From assembly GCA_038030265.1 (NCBI GenBank), contig CM075940.1, forward strand, positions 14,322,001 to 14,386,000: a DNA stretch of 64,000 nt. The letters are read 5' to 3'. The notes under the pieces were generated by a model. That model searched no databases and had not been told where the DNA came from. It saw nothing but the letters and a program-made list of their open reading frames with translations. This DNA comes from Corythucha ciliata (lineage: Eukaryota > Arthropoda > Insecta > Hemiptera > Tingidae). Within the stretch, counting starts at the first letter, position 1. Every line of letters begins with the position of its first letter. The position numbers and the translations under genes are program-made. Of the stretch, positions 11,273 through 21,267 are shown piece by piece.

Positions 11273-11831
11273 GGAGCCAACTGTATGAAAAATCCGGGTC
11301 ATTTGATCGTGTGTGGCGCCTGCGCAGGACGTTGTTTATGGTCCAGTCTAGATGGCACTTCCGAGATCGCCAGACATTTTCCGTGGGACAGGGGCTCCCA
11401 ACAGAGCTAGCTGTTCTCAAACACACCTTTGGGCTGCTTGAAAACGGCTGGCCAGAGTAGAAATTGGTTCCTTCTTCGTGAACAATAAACTAGAAAAACC
11501 ACCATCGCCATCCAATTTCGAATGAAGCCCTGGCTATTGGTAAGCCTCGAAATTTTTCATTTTTTAAAACTCGCTCATGGCGCTGTCTACAATTAAGTTG
11601 GATACCGTTCTTGGTTTCACAACGCATTGGTCGTGGGAAACAACTTTTTACTCTCGCCAGTCGTTTTTAAACCAACAGTGTGTTTGCCACCAGCTAGCTC
11701 TGCTGTGAGTCCCTGTCCCACGAAAAATGTCTGGCGATCTCAGACGTGTCATCTCCTAGAGACCATAAAAAACGTCCAGTGCATGTGCCAGACACGATCA
11801 AATGACTCGGATTTTTCAAACGGGGGGCTCC
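11273..11831. repeat. Long inverted repeat, ~200-bp arms
   Basis: 11273-11470 is repeated in reverse complement at about 11635-11831, with scattered mismatches and small indels and a spacer of about 165 bp. Shared words include 'gagatcgccagacattt' and 'tcatttgatcgtgt'. The frames on each arm (11050-11460, 11142-11426, 11627-11884) are by-products of the repeat, not genes. It lies between the convergent 3' ends of CDC16 and HPS5, so readthrough from either gene would fold into a long hairpin. It is probably a foldback transposon. Confidence 0.85.
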
Positions 11832-12010
11832 CAGACTACAACTGTTTTCATGTTAATTTAGACAAAAAAAACGGTTTAATTTAGAATATTTTTGATGATC
11901 TGCACTTGGACATCATCGATCTCCGAGAGATTCATTTCTTGTGGGAAAATCACAATTAGGGCCCCCAAAACCGTGACGGTCTGGTTTTTGACGCGTTATT
12001 GTTTGTTTGT

Positions 12011-12016
12011 TTTATT
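12011..12016 (-). terminator. HPS5 poly(A) signal AATAAA
   Basis: On the minus strand AATAAA falls 10 bases after the HPS5 stop codon. That implies a very short 3' UTR unless a later signal is used. Confidence 0.5.
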
Positions 12017-12026
12017 CCCATTAACC

Positions 12027-15000
12027 TTACTGCGGCAAATTTGAGGTTGAGCAAAGTAAACAAGAAAACTGAGACTGAGCGAGATTAAGGCAAATAATAT
12101 GGTAAAAATGTGCACACTTGAACACTCGGACTCCCTCCTTCGCTAGCTCTTCGGAATCGAGACTCAGGGAACACCTCGAACACACGTCGGACGAACTGTC
12201 TATTTGTACTGTCCATTTGAAATTGTCGTTGTCTTGTAGAATGGTATGAGTGTTGAGATCAATGGTCGACGGGTCTAAATCGAGTAAACCGTCCTGCGGT
12301 GAGGAAACAAGGAAATGTTACTTTCTACATAGAATAAGAAACTTTCTTTCCTAAAGATATTACCTGAATCAATACTTGGTCAGTTGAACTAGCATGATCA
12401 CTGTATGATGACAAAACAGACTTCAGTTTTCCTGGGAAATGAGATTCGACCATTTTGCCAAGGAGAATTGTTCTAAAAACACTATAAAATCGAATAAAAA
12501 TGTGAGAACAAGCTGCTAAAGAAATTTCAATTGCAACATAATTTACCTATCGTCGAGCTTACGAGAGTCGATGCTTCCAGCATACTTTCCAAAGAATTCA
12601 ATCGCTTTATCAGCCCCGCAAATTTTCAGAGTCGTCAGAGTCAGTCCACTCCACTGGACATCGACCTCATCACCATGCGACATCTCATAGCCAAATGGGC
12701 AGACACCTCGGGAAAACTGAACCGTGAAATTAAATAACTTCAACCAAAAAGCATCGGGAGCCTCCAATACTATTTCAGTCCACTGGTTGAATACGTTGAA
12801 ATGAACAGCGTGCGAAGCGAGATCGTTCACTAGCCCGCTTGACTCTTTTATCAATGAACCCATCAATGCAGGCATGATTTGAACCAGTCGACGCAATTTT
12901 GAGTAAGCATCTTGTTCGTCGCCCGACACTTGAGGCGACATCAATTTCGTTACAACAAATTCGGACTTGATTTCAATTCCATTCTCGTCGGATAATTTAT
13001 CAATTAAAATTCGAATTGAGTCTTCAGGTACTTGAAGTTTAAAAGATGAGTTTTGCCGAAACCAGTCTTGAACGTTACGACTTTTGAATGACAAAAGATA
13101 GTTGCAAGCTAGCAATCTGCCAATTTTAGGAAATCTCAGGGAAGGTTTGACAGAAGTCACTGGTACTGGGTAACCACAACGACACAATTGTCTTGAGCAG
13201 TTGATACTAACGAAAGCTTTTTCAGTGTGCTGCGATACGCAATATTTGTTGAAATTGACTTCGTCTATAACGGCTCGATCCATGAACCGAGAAATAAATC
13301 TCAGGAACAATTCATCGGATTTTGTTTCACTTTCTTTCAGACTGAGTCCCGTTGAAGTGAAATGCGATACAAGTTTCATGGATAAAAAAGACGCGTGGTA
13401 CAATTTCACGTTGGCCTCTAGAGACAGCTGACAGCTCGTATCGAGCTGATTCATTCGAAACATTTGATGGAGCATGTTTAAAATGATCGGTAGCGGCCAA
13501 TCGGTGTATATCACTTTCTTGTCTTGAGTCGAAGTAACGCTGCTGAAGGCACTTTCTTGAAAGGAGTCCAAGATTTCACACCACGTGAGATAAATACAGG
13601 ATAAGGGGGAGTTTTCAAGGCACTGAAGAATAGTAAAAGGGTCGATAGCCTCTGAAAAAATGAATAAAATATTTTTAAGTAGAACGTCGATTTTCAATTC
13701 CTGCTCTTGGTGGAGTTCCTGAAGCAGCGACGGATGCGTTGGGAAGTCAAAAGTATTCAAATGAGAGGAACTTATGCTATCTAAATAGGTAACTATCAGT
13801 CCTGATGAGATCGCTGAATGTATGGCTTTCTGAATTACTCGAGTACACTCCACAGGCATAAATTTACTGAATAAGAAGTTTTTTTTAAATTCGCTCTTTT
13901 TCCTGGGCATGTTGTTATTATATTCAACGTATTTATCCAGTATGGCGTCAAAAAGTAAAAAACACTTCTCCCAGTAAGAACTATCATCACATTGCACTTC
14001 TTTTATCAGAGAGATGAGCAGATCACAGTCAAATTTCATTGTTTTCCGTTTCACATCCGGCTGATGAACAGAGTGTCGAATGACAAGATTTGGGTCAGTG
14101 TCAACACCATCCACACGTGTGTTGAAGCTTTCCTCACAATCAACGGATTTCTTTGGTTCTTCACCAACTGCTAACCTGAAAGTCTTAGTAATACTAACAG
14201 GTACAACGCGTGGCGTTTCAATAATAAGTTCGCTTTCGACGGATATGTGCATATTTGGTAAAGAAAAATAACGGTTTAATTTCATTCTGGCGGAGGATTC
14301 ACAGATGTCGGGAGGAACACTCGAAGATCTACCGCTAGTTTTTCGTTTGGGTGCTCCACGAAGCTCCTTTATTTTCCATTTCTTCCAGTGTCTATTCTCA
14401 ACTAGAAATATTCCGGAGTCTAACCGCGTGGCCAGCTTTTTCGCCTCAGACTGTTTCGAAATTTGGTCGATCAATTTGGAGGTGTTCTCATACATGTGGC
14501 AATCTGGATAGTCAATTAGAGTTGCCAAAGGACTCAAAGTTAGTAAATCCTCCGTTTTGACGATATCATCGTAGTAAATTTCACACAAATCACAACATAA
14601 TTTAAACTGTCCTTGAAATATTAAGGTCAGTAAGCATCGGTCTAGAGGAGAAACTATGAGGCAATGCAGTTCATTTTTTGATGTCCAAAGATAGATGGCG
14701 TTATTAACACATTTCGCGCACACAATGTCATTAAAATGATTCGTCCACGCTACAATTTTCGCGTTCACCGGATCAAATAAATAAATTCCGTCTTCTTTAT
14801 AGGTGAATAAAAATTTGTCTAAAAATGGCGACAGGTAACTAAAATTTAAATTCTGTTCAGACCAATTCTTTTTTTTGGGAACTTCGAGTCTCTCGTCGTC
14901 GAGAAGAATCAAACGCGAAGGTGGAACGGCCAATGCTTTTTTAAATTGGTGCGTACTCAAAACGACTCCGTTCAAATCCACTTGCCAGATTCGAGAACCG

Positions 15001-18000
15001 GGTCGAGCGCAAAAAATGTCCGCTCCTTTGGGGGATTTGAGGAAACACGCGCCGTACGGTCCTTCCCGAGGGCGACTTCCAATTTGACGGTAGTGCTCGC
15101 GACTCGTGTCGCAGATGTACGACCATGTAACGGTTGAGACTAGAAGGTAATTTTCAAAACAGGATATCTGGACTATACCCGAGTTGAGTTGCATGAATAT
15201 GAACGCTGGAAGCATGAAAATGCTCTTATTCTGAAATGGGGGACACAAATTAAAACAAATATTTTATTTAAATAACGCCTAAAATTGATATTACCATGAA
15301 CAGAGACACGTTAATCACAGACAAACGCCCAGCGTGATCGCCAATGTACAGATGGTTAGACGCCTCTCCCCACACGAGTTCAGTAATGACACTATTTTCA
15401 TGCTCAATTGATCGATTCACCATTTTAAATCCGTCTTCTTCATTCCACTCGAAAATACACGCAACTCCTCGAGTTGTAGCAAAAGCAATAAACCTCTCGT
15501 CTTTGGACATGCACACTTTTGTAATAGAGCCATCCTAGAAAAAGTTAGCATTGCACATTATTAGGCGCTATTGCTAGGTAGATATTAGTTGACAATATTA
15601 CTTTGCTCGGTACCAACTGGCAAAAGGAGCACGGGTCTCTTTTAAAAATATAAATCCCTCCACTCGTGGCACCGAAGATCAGGAAATTTTGAGACACTTC
15701 AAAACACGTGTACTGAAAAGTGAGAGTATGGCTAAATAGTGAAACCACAACACCCGAAATGGGTGGGGGGGGGGGTCCCCAAAATATAAACCTAACTTTG
15801 ATAGGGTGCACGGTCAACCAGAAACACTAAAATACAAATTGGTCAACATTCAAGGAAGATGAGAAAGCATAAACAGGTTATAAAACTTGCTTGTTTGCGT
15901 GAACGCCTCGAAATTGGGGTTTGTGAGAGCCCAAAAGACGAAATTTCGTTTTTCAACGAGTCACATTTATTTTTCGAACTAGCGAAGTCTACAATATTGG
16001 CTCTACAAAGAGCTATGACCACAAAATTGCGCGCTTCGATGGTGTAATGGATACAAATGCTTCGCAACTCAGCGGGCCTGGGTTCGAATCCAGCCATTGC
16101 CCATTACACTATAAGGCTGCGGCGAGCTGTGACACGGCACACTCGGCTTCGTGTGGGCGTTCCCGGCGGTGTGCGTTCAACCAACCGCGCACCGACCGAA
16201 ACGCCCGCGTAGTACGGGTGTGAAGTGCACAGTTAGATCTGGGTATGGCGTAGAAGCCCAATGGAGGCTTAGGCGCCTGCCGGGTTCAAAGCCCGGCGCC
16301 CCCAACAACAACAATGACCACGAAATTAGGTTTTAGAGGGAATGAAAATACGCGAAATTAGGGTTTAATATAATGAAAATTCGTAAAATTGGATTTTCCA
16401 AGGAACAAAATCCGCGATTTGGGTTCTGAAAGAGTCAAAGTCCGTAAAACGGGGTTTTCGAAAGAACAAACCACGACAAAATTTGGTGTTAAAAGCGTGA
16501 AAGTAAGCGAAATTGAGGTGCGAACAATGGCGGATTTACGGAGTGTGTTCTGGGGGGGGGGGGGGGTCATCAAGCATGAAGCGCTTCCGGGAGTGGCCGA
16601 ACCAGTTCCGAGCCGGTCGGCGGCCACAAAGGTTCCAAAACTTACTATTTCTCCGAAATTATGTCCCCGAAACTTCCAATCACGCGGATCCGGAAAGCTT
16701 ACAATTTTGTGAGTATTCGTAAGGCTTTTGGCGCTCTTTGGTACCGGTTAGCTTGAGTTCCGGCCGCCACAAGACAGGTCCCGAAACTGGTAATTTTGCT
16801 TTCATTAAGACCCTAAACTGTCAATTTCGTGAAATTGAGACCAAAAAATGCCCATCTCGTGGATATTCAGCAGGGAAACTTCCAATAACATAGAAATTTG
16901 TTAAGCTTTGGCGATGATGAGGCTAGTCAGAATTTTGCCACCACAAAATAGATCCCGAAACAAGCAAATTGGCTTAAATTAACAATTAAGAGCCTAAACT
17001 TGCATTTTCAAAGGAATTAAGACCCAAAAAACACATTGCCGCGGATATTCGATCATACAACTTCCAATTTCCTGGGTATTCGTCAGCCTCCGGGCTCTGT
17101 TGAATCCGGGCCACCACGAAAAAGGGCCTAAAACTGCAGTTTTGCTTAGAGTGAGGCCCCGAACTAGCAATTTTTTCCAAATTAAGACCTAAAACATTCA
17201 ATTTCGCGGAGGTTTCACCAGGGAATTTGTAATTTCGACCAAAGAACCCGAATAATTGCTAGATCACACATATTCATTCCTGAATGTTGCAATCACGCGG
17301 CTATATTCGTCAGGGTATTGTCGCCTAGTCCCGGGCCGGCTAGCCCAGGGTCCGCACCCTTGAAAATTCCATGCATTGCCAATTTTCTCGAAATTAAGAC
17401 CCGAAACTTGCAATGCCGCATTCAGCCCCGGGAATCGCTGTCAACTCGCCAAAAACTCGTTTTCACGTACCCTACAAACATGAACATAGAACCTTAAAAT
17501 TCTCATTTTTCAATCTATAAGCTTTTCGAGGGTCCCTATAGCATGGGGGGGGGGCAGGGCGATCCGGCCCCCTCACCCCTGTCTCGGTACGCTACTGATT
17601 CACGGACAGAAGCGAGAAAAAGCGCTAAATGACGGCTCAATTAAAATAAAAAGTACTTAGCTACTTCGCGGCTAAAGATTCCTTAAAGCTTCCGCGGATA
17701 AAGTGCAGAAAAAGCCCTGGGCTGGAAACCTCTCTTTATGGCTGACGAGAACCGTATTGGCAAAACAGGCAAAATGAATTTTTCCCGTTCCATGGCAATC
17801 GCAAACATACGTTTCCAAACGATTTAGACAGGGGCTTCCAGTATTCCGAACTGTATCTCAGAAGGAATAAAGACAAAATCCCGAACCAAGCAGGTAATTT
17901 GAAATCTTAATAATTGTAGTAAGTTTTTCCTGAACTCCTATTCTTCCTCCGAGAGCTGTCAGTAAAATGACAGCTGGCTGAATAACAAGAAAGAATTGAG

Positions 18001-18768
18001 AAATTCAAGGAATCGGTTATTCAGCCGAGAGTTGATATTCGGACCATGGTCCTTATAGTCATTTTCGACCCACATGTGATGTAGAATCACCTATTCCAAT
18101 TATGCCCCATTTTCCCGTTACTCCCTGTACATGTCAAAACCAGAAAAACACTATTTGTCAGATTCTTACTTCTTCAGAAAGCATGACCATTTGCAGGAAG
18201 TTGGAAAAAGCCGGGAGGACAAAGCGACCCACCCTCCTCAAAGGTCTGACGGGACAGATGGTAAATTCTATTCACGGGGACCGATTTATTCAATGCCAAA
18301 TAAAACAACGGAACAATGAGATTTAAAAAGCCAAGATACAATGACACACACTGATGTCCTCCACAAGAAGACTTAACGTAACGGATGGAAGCGGCGTTCC
18401 AAAACCGTGGCCAATGGTTGTCAGATTGAAAGAGCTACGTTACCAGCAGCTACCAAATCAATTAAATACTCCCTCGGGTGAAACAAAAAACGGACATTCT
18501 TCTTCTGTTAACCAACTCTGAATAACATTAGTTTTAGGAAAAATTATTGCGTAATAAACTAGTCTGAAGGACAACGTTACTTCACGCTTCTTTTACAAAC
18601 AAAGCAAATGATGTAACTGAGGAATAAGTTTATATTTTCGGAGATTTTCTCAAGTTGTCACGAAAAAGCAGAATAACTCACTCGAATACGACGAGTAGAT
18701 TTTAAGGGGGTCTCGACAGTTGACAGAACTTGCTGTTTGATAACGATGTGTATGTTTGGAATAGACAT
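12027..18768 (-). CDS. HPS5: HPS5, BLOC-2 subunit with RING-like tail
   Basis: Encodes the HPS5 (Drosophila pink) subunit of BLOC-2, which sorts cargo to lysosome-related organelles. Exons in transcript order: 18768-18682, 15712-15602, 15534-15295, 15230-12547, 12472-12364, 12293-12027. Every junction is in phase and the product is about 1165 residues (human about 1129). Diagnostic blocks are YTCFEVS, GDHAGRLS, GPYGACFL and IFCARPGSRIWQV, then STHQFKK, in the N-terminal beta-propeller. The rest is helical. Exon 1 (MSIPNIHIV...) was placed by its ATG, a gtgagt donor and phase 0 joining to YTCFEVS. The last exon adds about 110 residues beyond the vertebrate C terminus, with a Cys/His array at residues 1115-1158. 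Intron 1 is 3 kb of repeats. Confidence 0.94.
15713..16028. other. Start of HPS5 intron 1, no gene
   Basis: A poly-G tract at 15765-15775 and words like 'cgaaattggggttt' tie this stretch to the short repeats after the SINE. The frame at 15843-16097 (-) overlaps the SINE head and is not coding. Confidence 0.6.
16029..16313 (+). mobile_element. Dimeric tRNA-derived SINE
   Basis: The first unit has a pol III A box TGGTGTAATGG (16040-16050) and a perfect B box GGTTCGAATCC (16081-16091). A second tRNA-like unit has an A-box-like TGGCGTAGAAG (16246-16256) and B box GGTTCAAAGCC (16283-16293). The 3' tail is a short (AAC)n repeat. A near-perfect 14-bp duplication flanks it: ATGACCACAAAATT (16015-16028) and ATGACCACGAAATT (16314-16327). 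That is the signature of LINE-mediated retroposition. It sits in HPS5 intron 1, antisense to the gene. The anticodon region of the head does not fold convincingly, so it is not a functional tRNA gene. Confidence 0.9.
16314..16530. repeat. Short tandem repeat, ~41-bp units
   Basis: Successive imperfect units of the form 'cgaaattagggttt' plus a purine-rich spacer run from the SINE edge to the poly-G tract at 16552-16566. The same words occur before the SINE, so the SINE landed inside this array. Confidence 0.65.
16527..17640 (+). repeat. Degenerate ~170-bp satellite-like array
   Basis: A unit recurs at about 16.62, 16.76, 16.93 and 17.10 kb, with decayed copies to about 17.45 kb. Each contains, in order, 'ggccgccac', 'cccgaaact', 'attaagacc', 'gcggatattc', 'aaacttccaat' and 'gtattcgtcagcc'. 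Period is about 145-173 bp. The array is introduced by a transposon-like end 'aatggcggatttacgg' and a 15-base G run. An inverted two-unit version of the same repeat lies at 56.28-56.63 kb. It holds no coding potential. Confidence 0.75.
17641..18681. other. Distal HPS5 intron 1, no gene assigned
   Basis: Mostly unique sequence. Two plus-strand frames at 18102-18326 and 18131-18319 overlap each other. The second looks mildly protein-like but has no splice context, conserved motif or recognised family, so it is left uncalled. Confidence 0.5.
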
Positions 18769-19045
18769 ATTCGGCGATTTCTTAAATAGGAGCCTCTCAG
18801 GCGAGTGATTGAAGACACTCCAAACTTTGAATTATCAAAAATATAATTAAGTCACGTTCAAATAATATGTAAATTAAAATCACAGACTAATTATTCTAAT
18901 ACTGCAACAAGAAATCCTGACTGCCTGACCTGGGTAGGTCTTCGGGTGTGCAGGTTATTAAAACAGTGATTACAACCTTCTCAAACAAACTTCGTCCGCC
19001 CGACTGCCCGTTGAATTGAAGTACTGACCAACCGAGCGCCGAAGA
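18769..19045. promoter_or_regulatory. Probable bidirectional promoter, HPS5 / CPEB exon
   Basis: 277 bases separate the HPS5 start codon (-) from the ATG of the proposed CPEB first exon (+). On the HPS5 side a TATTTAAG word lies about 20-27 bases before the ATG, probably too close for a TATA box. The middle is AT rich, then becomes GC richer (18.97-19.04 kb). Divergent spacing under 300 bp is typical of shared promoters. No transcription start can be fixed from sequence alone. Confidence 0.4.
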
Positions 19046-19082
19046 ATGAACAGCAACAAGTTTCTTGGAGCAATGAAATTGG
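19046..19082 (+). CDS. Candidate CPEB first coding exon
   Basis: ATG at 19046 opens MNSNKFLGAMKL plus one base of the next codon, followed by a strong donor gtaagt at 19083. An in-frame TGA at 19025-19027 shows that this would be a true start, not an internal exon. The exon ends in phase 1, which is what the first certain CPEB exon (40515, entering with two bases) needs. It lies immediately upstream in the divergent gap from HPS5. The distance to the core gene, 21 kb, is large, and no transcript evidence is available. If real it gives a short-N-terminus isoform of about 322 residues. Confidence 0.35.
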
Positions 19083-21248
19083 GTAAGTTACTTTACTTTA
19101 GTTAGGTAATTTTTCACATATTATTAGTATATTAATTAATTAACATATTATCGGTATAATTAATTAATAATTAATTTTCTGACTGAAAATTATTGTCAAA
19201 CACCCTCGAATGCACCTCATACCGCATACGGTAACCCGGTGCTCGTATACGTATCCTATATTTCAAATAAGATATTGAGATACTATTTTCTTTGTCATTT
19301 TTTAATTTTAAAAAATTGGAAATTTAAAAAAAAAAAAATCAGTTTGTTCTGGAATTGAAAATGCTTTCTGGGAGGAACGATAATGGGAGGTGGACTTTCC
19401 TTGCCTTGAAGTACATCTGTCGAAGATACTAAACGATCTCACTGGGCCTAGAGAAGCTGGTATATTTGCTGAATTGCACTATGGGTTGCTGAAATTTTAC
19501 AGCAACCTACAACCTAATATGTACAACGTAGGATGCCTATCTATAGGCAGCATTGTTAATATTTATGAGAAATTTAATCTTCTCCCTGCAATGAGTACAA
19601 GAGAATCAGAAACATATACTTGACTATATCACACTCGTACCATTTCGTAGAATCTGGACCAGCGATCGCCTACCTTTTTTTTTCACCCGAGGACCCCCAA
19701 AGCTTAATTTTAGGCTATCACGGAGCCCTAACTTTAAACATAATTGCACTGGCAACAATACATATATTTTTTTTCTAATTAACATTTTAACTGATTTTTT
19801 CCTTTGAACTTTTTCTTAGGTACTTTGGATTTTTTTATTTTGTCTCGAAAAACCTAAAATGTACCGGGGCTTTCCGTGGGCACCCTAGGACTCTTCGCGG
19901 ACCCCCGGTTGGCGACCGCTTCTCTAAACGAAAATTGTGTAGCCAATGCCGCGGTAATTCACTCACTAATTCACAATGTAACGTACAGCACGTCTTACTA
20001 CAGTGCCCATCGTACTGAAACAAGTCGTCCAGTAGCGTATATAATATAGCGTGTGGGTCATACAGTCATGCTCGTTTTCATTTAGTGGGCTCGGCCTCCG
20101 TCTCGCCCGCCAAACAAAAATTTGCAGGTGACAGACCACTTCACGAACTTGTAATCCAATATACCGATGTATTTGTTTAAAACCGCTAATTGAGTGAAAA
20201 ACATTCAATTTCTCACCGCGGCCAAAAAAAAAAAAAAATTGCAGACCCTGAAAATAATTTAATAAGAGGCAAAAGAGTGATTTTTAGTGCCTTGTAAAAT
20301 GACCCTAATTTTCTCTCGTCCCTAAGAACAATATCATCTTGCCTAGGTACTCAATAAATTATTGTATTTTTGCGTTTATTTATTTAAAACCCCCTCTAGT
20401 TTTTATTTTCTGAGAAAAAAGTGATCTTTGAATATGATGAAAATGAGGTTTCAACCCTATTTTACTGACGACAGTTCCAGAGGGATGGTGACTGGTGAAA
20501 GTTGAATGAACTCTCAGCGGTGGGAGGAGAAGGTGCTTTACAATCATGTAAAAATTGTGATCTTCCCAACGGATCGGATCAAATACTTTTGATTGACAGT
20601 TCTACATGTTGTTGGGGGTGGGGGTACTGGTTTATTGATTAGTTGTCAGTCATGTGCGTTGGTAGTACTATAAATTTTAATTCTCAAATAAGGGGGAGGA
20701 TCGAGTTAATTGAATTAAAGTCTGCGGGCTTGTGGAAAGTCAATATATTTCGGATCTTGTCTCTGTATGATTGTGATTATTTTTCGTTTTCTCGGTTTCG
20801 AGATTGTTAATTTCGTTGCAAGATTATTGAATGAACTCTTGGCGACGTCACTCAATTGAATTATTATTATCACGCTTATATTCGAGAAATCACAGCCTCT
20901 GCCCAATTGTACCTTCAAAATCATCAAGATTTCTATTCCTTTATAGGAACAAACTTTAGACACCTTCTGTTATTGGTCTTTACTGACTTATATAGCATTC
21001 AACTTGCTATGAGCGATGTCAAACCGATCAAGTCATTTCTGAACCTTTTCTCCTCATGAAATTGCAAATTGAAATGACGCTTAGCGTGGACGCGGTGATA
21101 AAAAAAAAAAAAATGCGAAATGCGTGGTTTTGCTCCTGATGGGATGAGGTGGGTGGGGGGGTCATTCCGGGACATTTTCGGGGTATGTTGGGCTAAAGGG
21201 AGGGAGTAACAGGAAGACCAAAGCTGGAGCTATAAGCAATCTGGGCTA

Positions 21249-21267
21249 CACGTGGGGTCGACACGTG
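21249..21267. promoter_or_regulatory. Paired CACGTG E-boxes
   Basis: Two perfect CACGTG palindromes at 21249-21254 and 21262-21267 are spaced 13 bases apart start to start, and an ATCGAT follows at 21274. bHLH-ZIP factors (Myc/Max, MITF/TFE, USF) bind this word. Function here is inferred only from the close pairing. Confidence 0.3.

Noticed and set aside
11050..11884. Overlapping 85-136-codon frames on both strands
   Set aside because: They sit on the two arms of one inverted repeat and mirror each other; no family signal.
16034..16105. Functional tRNA gene
   Set aside because: A and B boxes are good but the acceptor and anticodon stems do not pair properly, and it is the head of a SINE with flanking duplications.
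18102..18326. Protein-like frames in HPS5 intron 1
   Set aside because: Two overlapping frames on the strand opposite to HPS5, with no splice partners or recognised domain.
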